NCBI GenBank assembly: GCA_963965975.1
Contig: OZ014411.1
Coordinates: 9,983,501 to 10,047,500 of the forward strand
Direction: 5' to 3'
Origin: Xestospongia bergquistia
Lineage: Eukaryota > Porifera > Demospongiae > Haplosclerida > Petrosiidae
Length of the DNA: 64,000 nt
Part shown: piece after piece, positions 37,401-52,400 of the stretch
How positions within the stretch are numbered: the first letter of the stretch is position 1
Layout: the number at the start of each line of letters is the position of its first letter
Notes under the pieces: model-generated
Databases searched by the model: none
What the model saw: only the letters and a program-made list of their open reading frames with translations
Told to the model about the DNA's origin: nothing
Made by a program: the position numbers and the translations under genes

Positions 37401-40400
37401 AGAAGGCAAGCAATTATAACACCATAAAAGTGAAGACAAAAAACAATAATATATTACAAACAAAATCATTACATTCAAAATATTTACAAAATATATTACA
37501 TTATATCATACTTACCTCCTATTATATTATAAAGATGACATTCAGAAGACAAGCAATTATAACACCATAAAAGTCAAGACAAAAAACAATAATATATTAC
37601 AAACAAAATCATTACATTCAAAATATTTTCAAAATATATTACATTATATCATACTTACCCGCTATTATATTATAAAGATGACATTCAGAAGACAAGCAAT
37701 TATAACACCATAAAAGTCAAGACAAAAAACAATAATATATTACAAACAAAATCATTACATTCAAAATACTTATAAAATATATTACATTATATCATACTTA
37801 CCTCCTATTATATTATAAAGATGACATTCAGAAGACAAGCAATTATAACACCATAAAAGTGAAGACAAAAAACAATAATATATTACAAACAAAATCATTA
37901 CATTCAAAGTACTAACAAAATTTATTACATTATATCATACTATGAGACAAGGTATGAGAAGAACCATCCTTCAAAATTTATCTCAGAAAGTAGTAATTGA
38001 GCATTTGTAAGTCTTTTAAAAAAGGAATTATTTCACATGAAGAGGTGTGGTTATTAATCCATCTAAGCATACTTAATGTATTTCTGTTAAGTTACATATT
38101 CACATGCTATACTATCCTAATATAAAATTTTTAATGTTAATACTATAATTAATTTGGTCTATTACTTTATTATAAAGATATCAAATTTGCAGTATATCAA
38201 CTTGATAAAGTCCTGAACAATATTTTAAACAATATAACAATATATTATCTAATAGTGATCATCCAGTAATAGCTTACATATTACCAATGTAAGAAACACT
38301 TATCTAAATTACCTCAGTAGCAATGTTGATATCAGCACCATTTTCTATTAAAGCTTCCACAATATCTCTATGTCCTTCATAAGCTGCATAATGAAGGACA
38401 GCCCACCCATTCTATTGAAATATAAAATATATCTTCATTACACACAACAAAGTATCAATATTATACATATTAGCTACACATACCTAAATCATATACTTAT
38501 ATAGTACATGTACAATATGACTTGTCATTACACTAGGTATGACTGTGATGTATATATATTGATGTTAGTGTTGTAATATTGAACAACTACATATAAATCT
38601 TTATATCTTCTGTATAACTGTCTGTATAGGTATTACTACCAATAAAATCAGGTCAGCCAATACAAGATGCTTTTATGTATAACATTAAAACAACAAATTT
38701 AAAGGACTATTAACAAAACACTAACACAAAAAATTACTTTGAATAGAAAAATATACTATGAAATGAATGGCTGAGTGTCTGAAAACAATTCTATTATGAA
38801 GCTCTTTATATCACTTGTATTATTATAATGTCTATATGAAACAGTTCATTGCAAATAATGAAAGGCAATAAAGACTACATTAAATGCAGGTATTAAAGGA
38901 TAAACTTGTTGACTATAGAAGTAGATTTACTAATGTAATAATAAAACAAGAAGTAGTTGATATCACTACTAAAATAATGATCAGTCACAACAATAAATGA
39001 ACAATAACAACAGAAATATAGAACATCCAAGCATCGTAGTCTAAGTATTTGTGGGTTTTGTACACAGTCATAAGCTGGATCTAATAAGATTTAATTGTAT
39101 TGACAGACAAAACATTTTATCTATGCCTTCAACTACATATATGTAGTTAAATGTGTAGTATATTACTGTCCTCCATTTCAGTTGGAATAACATCTTACTC
39201 ATAAAGTTAGGTATATTGATAAATTCTCTAATAAGTATATCATGTAATGTGTACTATATTACTCTGATATATATATATATATCAATGTTAATAAAAAAGT
39301 ATGGTGTTTATCTATCTGTAGGTATATAATGAGAATAGCTATATAGAATATAGAAAATTGATTGATGTGAATGTTATAGTGACACTTTCAGTAATATTAT
39401 TTTATATATTATGTTATAGCTTTGAATCAATAAGAATAATTTAATTCATTCTATTGGTATAGTCTTACAAAAATACAACAGATGTAGATAAGAATATACC
39501 AAAAATACCTATCGTCAAAGAGGGAGGAACTACATTTTCAGTTACATAACGTTTCTAACACTATATACTAACAAACATATACATTCTTACTTTGTTAACA
39601 AGGTCTACATTAGCTCCACTCTCTATTAAAAACAAACTAACATCTTTCTTTCCATTCATTGCTGCTAACATGACAGCAGTAGATCCTTCCTAAACACATC
39701 ATAATAAAACAAATTAATGTAAAACAAAGCAGAGTTATAACAGTTGTAGATTACTGTACTGGATCAGCAATTATTATGCTACAATAGACATGTTTTACAA
39801 GCCTTCTTTATCACAAGCATTATATATATAACAATGGTATTTGATAGTTAGTAGTAAAAAAAGATACATTAATTTATTTGTAGGAGAGAAAAACCTGACA
39901 TTCCGTTTAAAGAATCAGATGTTTACAAAGCTGATATTTCTCAGATTCACAAAGAAACACATTTAAAGACTAGACTCTATACCATTAAAGTACATTTAAG
40001 ATATACAACTACAGCTACAGCTAAACACCATTAATGAACATCAGGCAAATAGAAACAAACTAGCCTATATTTACATCATGTCTTTGACAATAGTGGAAAG
40101 CACAAAGGTTTCTTTAGGTCACCACACAGTGTTAACAAATTAACAAAACATTAATTCTTGTGTATTTATTAATTTTTTTTAATAACACACACTTTTCATG
40201 ATAATTATAGTTTAAGAAATTTGAGAGTAGGTTGTCATGTTTATACAAAGAATTACATAGTAAAGCAAGAACCTACAATATCATTGTTACAATCAATATC
40301 AATCAAAAATTCACTAATATGATAAAACAATAAAAATACTTAAAAGTTATACTACATTAAAATAAACTAACCGGCTATTATAATTATTTAAAGACCATGT

Positions 40401-43400
40401 TTAGAAGAAAAGCAAACACAACACCGTTAAAATAGAGACAAAAAATAATAATATATTTTAATACATTCAAAACAATACAAAATATCATTATATCATAATT
40501 ACCTTCTATTATATTATGAAGATGAAATTTAGAAGACAAGTAGTCCCAACACCAGAAAAGTGGAGACAAAAAAATAAAAAGGACAACAACAAATTCAATA
40601 CATTTATAAATTTTACCAGATTATATCATACTTACCTCCTATTATATTACAAAGAAGACATTCAGAAGACAAGCAATTATAACACCATATAATTGAAGAC
40701 AGAAAAGAATAATATATTACAAACAAAATCATTACATTTGAAATACTTACAAAATATATTACATTATATCATACTTACCGGCTATTATATTATGAAGACA
40801 ACATTCAGAAGACAAGCAATTATAACACCATAAAAGTGAAGACAAAAAACGATAATATATTACAAACAAAATCATTACATTTGAAATACTTACAAAATAT
40901 ATTACATTATATCATACTTATCGGCTATTATATTATGAAGACAACATTCAGAAGACAAGCAATTATAACACAATAAGAGTGAAAACAAAAAAAAGGACAA
41001 CAACACATTCAATACACTTATAAATTGCACTATATTATATCATACTTACCCACTATTATATTATAAAGATGATATTTAGAAGATAAGCAACAAAAACAAC
41101 ATAAAAATGGTGAGACAAAGAACAATAATATATTACATTCAAAATATTACATTATATTATACTTACCCGCTATTATATTATGAAGACAACATTCAGGAGA
41201 CAAGCGATTACAACACCATACAAGTGAAGACAAAAAACAATAATATATTACAAACAAAATCATTACATTCAAAATATTTACAAAATATATTACATTATAT
41301 CATACTTACCCCCTATTATAGTATAAATATGACATTCAGAAGGCAAGCAAATATAACACCATAAAAGTGAAGACAAAAAACAATAATATATTATAAAATC
41401 ATTACATTCAAAATATTTACAAAATATATTACATTATATCATATTTACCTGCTATTATATTACGAAGGCAACATTCAGAAGACAAGCAATTATAACACCA
41501 TAAAAGTGAAGACAAAAAACAATAATATATTACAAACAAAATCATTACATTAAAGATACTTACAAAATATATTACATTATATCATACTTACCTCCTATTA
41601 TATTACGAAGGCAACATTCAGAAGACAAGCAATTATAACACCATAAAAGTGAAGACAAAAAACAATAATATATTAAGAACAAAATCATTACATTCAAAAT
41701 ATTTACAAAATATATTACATTATATCATACTTACCCGCTATTATATTATAAAGATGACATTCAAAAGACAAGCAATTATAACACCATAAAAGTCAAGACA
41801 AAAAACAATAACATATTACAAACAAAATCATTAAATTCAAAATATTTACAAAATATATTACATTATATCATACTTACCTCCTATTATATTATAAAGATGA
41901 AATTCAGAAGACAAGCAATTATAACACCATAAAAGTGAAGACAAAAAACAATAATATATTACAAACAAAATCATTACATTCAAAATATTTATAAAATATA
42001 TTACATTATATCATACTTACCCACTATTATATTACGAAAGCAACATTCAAAAGACAAGCAATTATAATACCATAAAAGTGAAGACAAAAACAATAATATA
42101 TTACAAACAAAACTATTACATTCAAAATATTTACAAAATATATTACATTATATCATTCTTACCTCCTATTATATTACGAAGACAACATTCAGAAGACAAG
42201 TAATTATAACACCATAAAAGTGAAGACAAAAAACAATAATATATTACAAACAAAATCATTACATTCAAAATATTTACAAAATATATTACATTATATCATA
42301 CTTACCGCCTATTACGGTATAATTATGACATTCAGAAGGCAAGCAATTATAATACCATAAAAGTGAAGACAAAAAACAATAATATATTATAAAATCATTA
42401 CATTCAAAATATTTACAAAATATATCACATTATATCATACTTACATCCTATTATATTACGAAGGCAACATTCAGAAGACAAGCAATTATAACACCATAAA
42501 AGTGAAGACAAAAAACAATAATATATTACAAACAAAATCATTGCATTCAAAATATTTACAAAATATATTACATTATATCATACTTACCGCCTATTATAGT
42601 ATAAATATGACATTCAGAAGGCAAGCAATTATAACACCATAAAAGTGAAGACAAAAAACAATAATATATTACAAAATCATTACATTTAAAATATTTACAA
42701 AATATATTACATTATATCATACTTACCTCCTATTATATTACGAAGGCAACATTCAGAAGACAAGCAATTATAACACCATAAAAGTGAAGACAAAAACAAT
42801 AATATATTACAAACAAAATCATTACATTCAAAATACTTACAAAATATATTACATTATATCATACTTACCCACTATTATATTACGAAGGCGACATTCAGAA
42901 GACAAGCAATTACAACACCATAAAAGTGAAGACAAAAAACAATAATATATTACAAACAAAATCATTACATTCAAAATATTTACAAAATATATTACATTAT
43001 ATAATACTTACCTCCTATTATATTATAAAGATGACATTCAAAAGACAAGCAAATATAACACCATAAAAGTGAAGACAAAAAACAATAATATATTACAAAC
43101 AAAATCATTACATTCAAAATATTTACAAAATATATTACATTATATCATACTTACCTCCTATTATATTATAAAGATGACATTCAAAAGACAAGCAATTATA
43201 ACACCATAAAAGTGAAGACAAAAACAATAATATATTATAAACAAAATCATTACATTCAAATTATTTACAAAATATATTACATTATATCATACTTACCCCC
43301 TATTATATTATAAAGATGACATTCAGAAGACAAGTAATTATAACACCATAAAAGTGAAGACAAAAAAATAATATATTACGAACAAAATCATTACATTCAA

Positions 43401-46400
43401 AATATTTACAAAATATATTACATTATATCATACTTACCCGCTATTATATTATAAAGATGACATTCAGAAAACAAGCAATTATAACACCATAAAAGTCAAG
43501 ACAAAAAACAATAATATATTACAAACAAAATCATTACATTCAAAATACTTACAAAATATATTACATTATATCATACTTACTCGCTATTATATTATAAAGA
43601 TGACATTCATAAGACAAGCAATTATAACACCATAAAAGTCAAGACAAAAAACAATAATATATTACAAACAAAATCATTACATTCAAAATATTTACAAAAT
43701 ATATTACATTATATCATACTTACCGGCTATTATATTATAAATATGACATTCAGAAAACAAGCAATTATAACGCCATAAAAGTGAAGACAAAAAACAATAA
43801 TATATTACAAACAAAATCATTACATTCAAAATATTTACAAAATATATTACATTATATCATACTTACCCGCTATTATATTATAAAGATGACATTCAAAAGA
43901 CAAGCAATTATAACACAATAAAAGTGAAGACAAAAAACAATAATATATTACAAACAAAATCATTACATTTAAAATACTTACAAAATATAGTACATTATAT
44001 CATACTTACCCGCTATTATATTATAAAGATGACATTCAGAAGACAAGCAATTATAACACCATAAAAGTCAAGACAAAAAACAATAATATATTACAAACAA
44101 AATCATTACATTCAAAATATTTACAAAATATATTACATTATATCATACTTACCCACTATTATATTATAAAGATGACATTCATAAGACAAGCAATTATAAC
44201 ACCATAAAAGTCAAGACAAAAAACAATAATATATTACAAACAAAATGATTACATTCAAAACATTTACAAAATATATTACATTATATCATACTTACCGGCT
44301 ATTATATTATAAAGATGACATTCAAAAGACAAGCAATTATAACACAATAAAAGTGAAGACAAAAAACAATAATATATTACAAACAAAATCATTACATTCA
44401 AATACATTATATCATACTTACCCGCTATTTTATTATAAAGATGACATTCAGAAGACAAGCAATTATAACACCATAAAAGTCAAGACAAAAAACAATAATA
44501 TATTACAAACAAAATCATTACATTTAAAATACTTATAAAATATATTACATTATATCATACTTACCCCCTATTATATTTTAAAGATGACATTCACAAGACA
44601 AGCAATTATAACACCATAAAAGTCAAGACAAAAAACAATAATATATTACAAACAAAATCATTACATTCAAAATATTTACAAAATATATTAGATTATATCA
44701 TACTTACCCGCTATTATATTATAAAGATGACATTCAGAAGACAAGCAATTATAACGCCATAAAAGTCAAGACAAAAAACAATAATATATTACAAACAAAA
44801 TCATTACATTTAAAATACTTACAAAATATATTACATTATATCATACTTACCCGCTATTATATTATAAAGATGACATTCAGAAGACAAGCAATTATAACAC
44901 CATAAAAGTCAAGACAAAAAACAATAATATATTACAAACAAAATCATTACATTCAAAATATTTACAAAATATATTACATTATATCATACTTACCCGCTAT
45001 TATATTATAAAGATGACATTCAGAAGACAAGCAATTATAACACCATAAAAGTCAAGACAAAAAACAATAATATATTACAAACAAAATCATTACATTCAAA
45101 ATATTTACAAAATATATTACATTATATCATACTTACCCGCTATTATATTATAAAGATGACATTCAGAAGACAAGCAATTATAACGCCATAAAAGTCAAGA
45201 CAAAAAACAATAATATATTACAAACAAAATCATTACATTTAAAATACTTACAAAATATATTACATTATATCATACTTACCCGCTATTATATTATAAAGAT
45301 GACATTCAGAAGACAAGCAATTATAACACCATAAAAGTCAAGACAAAAAACAATAATATATTACAAACAAAATCATTACATTCAAAATACTTACAAAATA
45401 TATTACATTATATCATACTTACCCGCTATTATATTATAAAGATGACATTCAGAAGACAAGCAATTATAACACCATAAAAGTCAAGACAAAAAACAATAAT
45501 ATATTACAAACAAAATCATTACATTTAAAATACTTACAAAATATATTACATTATATCATACTTACCCGCTATTATATTATAAAGATGACATTCAGAAGAC
45601 AAGCAATTATAACACCATAAAAGTCAAGACAAAAAACAATAATATATTACAAACAAAATCATTACATTCAAAATATTTACAAAATATATTACATTATATC
45701 ATACTTACCCCCTATTATATTTTAAAGATGACATTCAGAAGACAAGCAATTATAACACCATAAAAGTCAAGACAAAAAACAATAATATATTACAAACAAA
45801 ATCATTACATTCAAAATATTTTAAAAATATATTACATTTTATCATACTTACCCGCTATTATATTATAAAGATGACATTCAGAAAACAAGCAATTATAACA
45901 CCATAAAAGTCAAGACAAAAAACAATAATATATTACAAACAAAATCATTACATTCAAAATACTTACAAAATATATTACATTATATCATACTTACTCGCTA
46001 TTATATTATAAAGATGACATTCATAAGACAAGCAATTATAACACCATAAAAGTCAAGACAAAAAACAATAATATATTACAAACAAAATCATTACATTCAA
46101 AATATTTACAAAATATATTACATTATATCATACTTACTCGCTATTATATTATAAAGATGACATTCATAAGACAAGCAATTATAACACCATAAAAGTCAAG
46201 ACAAAAAACAATAATATATTACAAACAAAATCATTACATTCAAATACATTATATCATACTTACCCGCTATTTTATTATAAAGATGACATTCAGAAGACAA
46301 GCAATTATAACACCATAAAAGTCAAGACAAAAAACAATAATATATTACAAACAAAATCATTACATTTAAAATACTTATAAAATATATTACATTATATCAT

Positions 46401-49400
46401 ACTTACCCCCTATTATATTTTAAAGATGACATTCACAAGACAAGCAATTATAACACCATAAAAGTCAAGACAAAAAACAATAATATATTACAAACAAAAT
46501 CATTACATTCAAAATACTTACAAAATATATTACATTATATCATACTTACTCGCTATTATATTATAAATATGACATTCAGAAAACAAGCAATTATAACGCC
46601 ATAAAAGTGAAGACAAAAAACAATAATATATTATAAACAAAATCATTACATTCAAATTATTTACAAAATATATTACATTATATCATACTTACCCACTATT
46701 ATATTATAAAGATGACATTCAGAAGACAAGTAATTATAACACCATAAAAGTGAAGACAAAAACAATAATATATTATAAACAAAATCATTACATTCAAATT
46801 ATTTACAAAATATATTACATTATATCATACTTACCCACTATTATATTATAAAGATGACATTCAGAAGACAAGTAATTATAACACCATAAAAGTGAAGACA
46901 AAAAAATAATATATTACGAACAAAATCATTACATTCAAAATATTTTAAAAATATATTACATTTTATCATACTTACCTCCTATTATATTACGAAGACAAGC
47001 AATTATAACACCATAAATGTGAAGACAAAAAACAATAATATATTACAAACAAAATCATTACATTCAAAATATTTACAAAATATATTACATTATATCATAC
47101 TCACCCACTATTATATTATGAAGGCAACATTCAGAAGACAAGCAATTATAACACCATAAAAGTGAAGACAAAAAACAATAATATATTACAAATAAAATCA
47201 TTACATTCAAAATATTTACAAAATGTATTACATTATATCATACTTACTGGCTATTATATTACGAAGGCAACATTCAGAAGACAAGCAATTATAACACCAT
47301 AAAAGTCAAGAAAAAAAAACAATAATATATTACAAAGAAAATCATTACATTCAAAACATTTACAAAATATATTACATTATATCATACTTACCTCCTATTA
47401 TATTATAAAGATGACATTCAGAAGACAAGTAATTACAACACCATAAAATTGAAGACAAAAAACAATAATATATTACAAACAAAATCATTACATTCAAAAT
47501 ACTTACAAAATATATTACATTATATCATACTTACCCCCTATTATAGTATAAATATGACATTCAGAAGACAAGCAATTATAACACCATAAAAGTCAAGACA
47601 AAAAACAATAATATATTACAAAAAAAATCATTACATTCAAAGTACTTACAAAATATATTATATTATATCATACTTACCGCCTATTATAGTATAAATATAA
47701 CATTCAGAAGACAAGCAATTATAACACCATAAAAGTGAAGACAAAAAACAATAATATATTACTAACAAAATCATTACATTCAAAATACTTACAAAATACA
47801 TTACATTATATCATACTTACCGCCTATTATAGTATAAATATGACATTCAGAAGACAAGCAATTATAAAACCATAAAAGTGAAGACAAAAAACAATAATAT
47901 ATTATAAACAAAATCATTACATTCAAAATATTTACAAAATATATTACATTATATCATACTTACCCACTATTATATTATAAAGATGACATTCAGAAAACAA
48001 GCAATTATAACACCATAAAAGTCAAGACAAAAAACAATAATATATTACAAACAAAATCATTACATTCAAAATACTTACAAAATACATTACATTATATCAT
48101 ACTTACCTCCTATTATATTATGAAGACAACATTTAGAAGACAAGCAATTATAACACCATAAAAGTCAAGACAAAAAACAATAATATATTACAAACAAAAT
48201 CATTACATTTAAAATATTTACAAAATATATTATATTATATCATACTTACCGCCTATTATAGTATAAATATGACATTCAGAAGGCAAGCAATTATAACATC
48301 ATAAAAATGAAGACAAAAACCAATAATATATTATAAACAAAATCATTACATTCAAAATATTTACAAATTATATTACATTATATCATACTTACCGTCTATT
48401 ATATTATAAAGATGACATTCAGAAGACAAGCAATTATAACACAATAAAAGTGAAGACAAAAAACAATAATATATTACAAACAAAATCATTACATTCAAAA
48501 TATTTACAAAATATATTACATTATATCATACTTACCCCCTATTATATTTTAAAGATGACATTCAGAAGACAAGCAATTATAACACCATAAAAGTCAAGAC
48601 AAAAAACAATAATATATTACAAACAAAATCATTACATTCAAAATATTTTAAAAATATATTACATTTTATCATACTTACCCGCTATTATATTATAAAGATG
48701 ACATTCAGAAAACAAGCAATTATAACACCATAAAAGTCAAGACAAAAAACAATAATATATTACAAACAAAATCATTACATTCAAAATACTTACAAAATAT
48801 ATTACATTATATCATACTTACTCGCTATTATATTATAAAGATGACATTCATAAGACAAGCAATTATAACACCATAAAAGTCAAGACAAAAAACAATAATA
48901 TATTACAAACAAAATCATTACATTCAAAATATTTACAAAATATATTACATTATATCATACTTACCGGCTATTATATTATAAATATGACATTCAGAAAACA
49001 AGCAATTATAACGCCATAAAAGTGAAGACAAAAAACAATAATATATTACAAACAAAATCATTACATTCAAAATATTTACAAAATATATTACATTATATCA
49101 TACTTACCCGCTATTATATTATAAAGATGACATTCAAAAGACAAGCAATTATAACACAATAAAAGTGAAGACAAAAAACAATAATATATTACAAACAAAA
49201 TCATTACATTTAAAATACTTACAAAATATAGTACATTATATCATACTTACCCGCTATTATATTATAAAGATGACATTCAGAAGACAAGCAATTATAACAC
49301 CATAAAAGTCAAGACAAAAAACAATAATATATTACAAACAAAATCATTACATTCAAAATATTTACAAAATATATTACATTATATCATACTTACCCACTAT

Positions 49401-52400
49401 TATATTATAAAGATGACATTCATAAGACAAGCAATTATAACACCATAAAAGTCAAGACAAAAAACAATAATATATTACAAACAAAATGATTACATTCAAA
49501 ACATTTACAAAATATATTACATTATATCATACTTACCGGCTATTATATTATAAAGATGACATTCAAAAGACAAGCAATTATAACACAATAAAAGTGAAGA
49601 CAAAAAACAATAATATATTACAAACAAAATCATTACATTCAAATACATTATATCATACTTACCCGCTATTTTATTATAAAGATGACATTCAGAAGACAAG
49701 CAATTATAACACCATAAAAGTCAAGACAAAAAACAATAATATATTACAAACAAAATCATTACATTTAAAATACTTATAAAATATATTACATTATATCATA
49801 CTTACCCCCTATTATATTTTAAAGATGACATTCACAAGACAAGCAATTATAACACCATAAAAGTCAAGACAAAAAACAATAATATATTACAAACAAAATC
49901 ATTACATTCAAAATATTTACAAAATATATTACATTATATCATACTTACCCCCTATTATATTTTAAAGATGACATTCAGAAGACAAGCAATTATAACACCA
50001 TAAAAGTCAAGACAAAAAACAATAATATATTACAAACAAAATCATTACATTCAAAATATTTTAAAAATATATTACATTTTATCATACTTACCCGCTATTA
50101 TATTATAAAGATGACATTCAGAAAACAAGCAATTATAACACCATAAAAGTCAAGACAAAAAACAATAATATATTACAAACAAAATCATTACATTCAAAAT
50201 ACTTACAAAATATATTACATTATATCATACTTACTCGCTATTATATTATAAAGATGACATTCATAAGACAAGCAATTATAACACCATAAAAGTCAAGACA
50301 AAAAACAATAATATATTACAAACAAAATCATTACATTCAAAATATTTACAAAATATATTACATTATATCATACTTACCGGCTATTATATTATAAATATGA
50401 CATTCAGAAAACAAGCAATTATAACGCCATAAAAGTGAAGACAAAAAACAATAATATATTACAAACAAAATCATTACATTCAAAATATTTACAAAATATA
50501 TTACATTATATCATACTTACCCGCTATTATATTATAAAGATGACATTCAAAAGACAAGCAATTATAACACAATAAAAGTGAAGACAAAAAACAATAATAT
50601 ATTACAAACAAAATCATTACATTTAAAATACTTACAAAATATAGTACATTATATCATACTTACCCGCTATTATATTATAAAGATGACATTCAGAAGACAA
50701 GCAATTATAACACCATAAAAGTCAAGACAAAAAACAATAATATATTACAAACAAAATCATTACATTCAAAATATTTACAAAATATATTACATTATATCAT
50801 ACTTACCCACTATTATATTATAAAGATGACATTCATAAGACAAGCAATTATAACACCATAAAAGTCAAGACAAAAAACAATAATATATTACAAACAAAAT
50901 GATTACATTCAAAACATTTACAAAATATATTACATTATATCATACTTACCGGCTATTATATTATAAAGATGACATTCAAAAGACAAGCAATTATAACACA
51001 ATAAAAGTGAAGACAAAAAACAATAATATATTACAAACAAAATCATTACATTCAAATACATTATATCATACTTACCCGCTATTTTATTATAAAGATGACA
51101 TTCAGAAGACAAGCAATTATAACACCATAAAAGTCAAGACAAAAAACAATAATATATTACAAACAAAATCATTACATTTAAAATACTTATAAAATATATT
51201 ACATTATATCATACTTACCCCCTATTATATTTTAAAGATGACATTCACAAGACAAGCAATTATAACACCATAAAAGTCAAGACAAAAAACAATAATATAT
51301 TACAAACAAAATCATTACATTCAAAATATTTACAAAATATATTAGATTATATCATACTTACCCGCTATTATATTATAAAGATGACATTCAGAAGACAAGC
51401 AATTATAACGCCATAAAAGTCAAGACAAAAAACAATAATATATTACAAACAAAATCATTACATTTAAAATACTTACAAAATATATTACATTATATCATAC
51501 TTACCCGCTATTATATTATAAAGATGACATTCAGAAGACAAGCAATTATAACACCATAAAAGTCAAGACAAAAAACAATAATATATTACAAACAAAATCA
51601 TTACATTCAAAATATTTACAAAATATATTACATTATATCATACTTACCCGCTATTATATTATAAAGATGACATTCAGAAGACAAGCAATTATAACACCAT
51701 AAAAGTCAAGACAAAAAACAATAATATATTACAAACAAAATCATTACATTCAAAATATTTACAAAATATATTACATTATATCATACTTACCCGCTATTAT
51801 ATTATAAAGATGACATTCAGAAGACAAGCAATTATAACGCCATAAAAGTCAAGACAAAAAACAATAATATATTACAAACAAAATCATTACATTTAAAATA
51901 CTTACAAAATATATTACATTATATCATACTTACCCGCTATTATATTATAAAGATGACATTCAGAAGACAAGCAATTATAACACCATAAAAGTCAAGACAA
52001 AAAACAATAATATATTACAAACAAAATCATTACATTCAAAATATTTACAAAATATATTACATTATATCATACTTACCCGCTATTATATTATAAAGATGAC
52101 ATTCAGAAGACAAGCAATTATAACACCATAAAAGTCAAGACAAAAAACAATAATATATTACAAACAAAATCATTAAATTCAAAATATTTACAAAATATAT
52201 TACATTATATCATACTTACCCGCTATTATATTATAAAGATGACATTCAGAAGACAAGCAATTATAACACCATAAAAGTGAAGACAAAAAACAATAATATA
52301 TTACAAACAAAATCATTACATTTAAAATACTTACAAAATGTATTACTTTATATCATACTTACCAACTATTATATTACGAAGGCAACATTCAGAAGACAAG

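Noticed and set aside
44245-44538. 97-codon open frame repeated at 49486 and 50899
   Set aside because: It is produced by block duplication of the intronic repeat, is on the strand opposite to the host gene, and has no domain or splice support.
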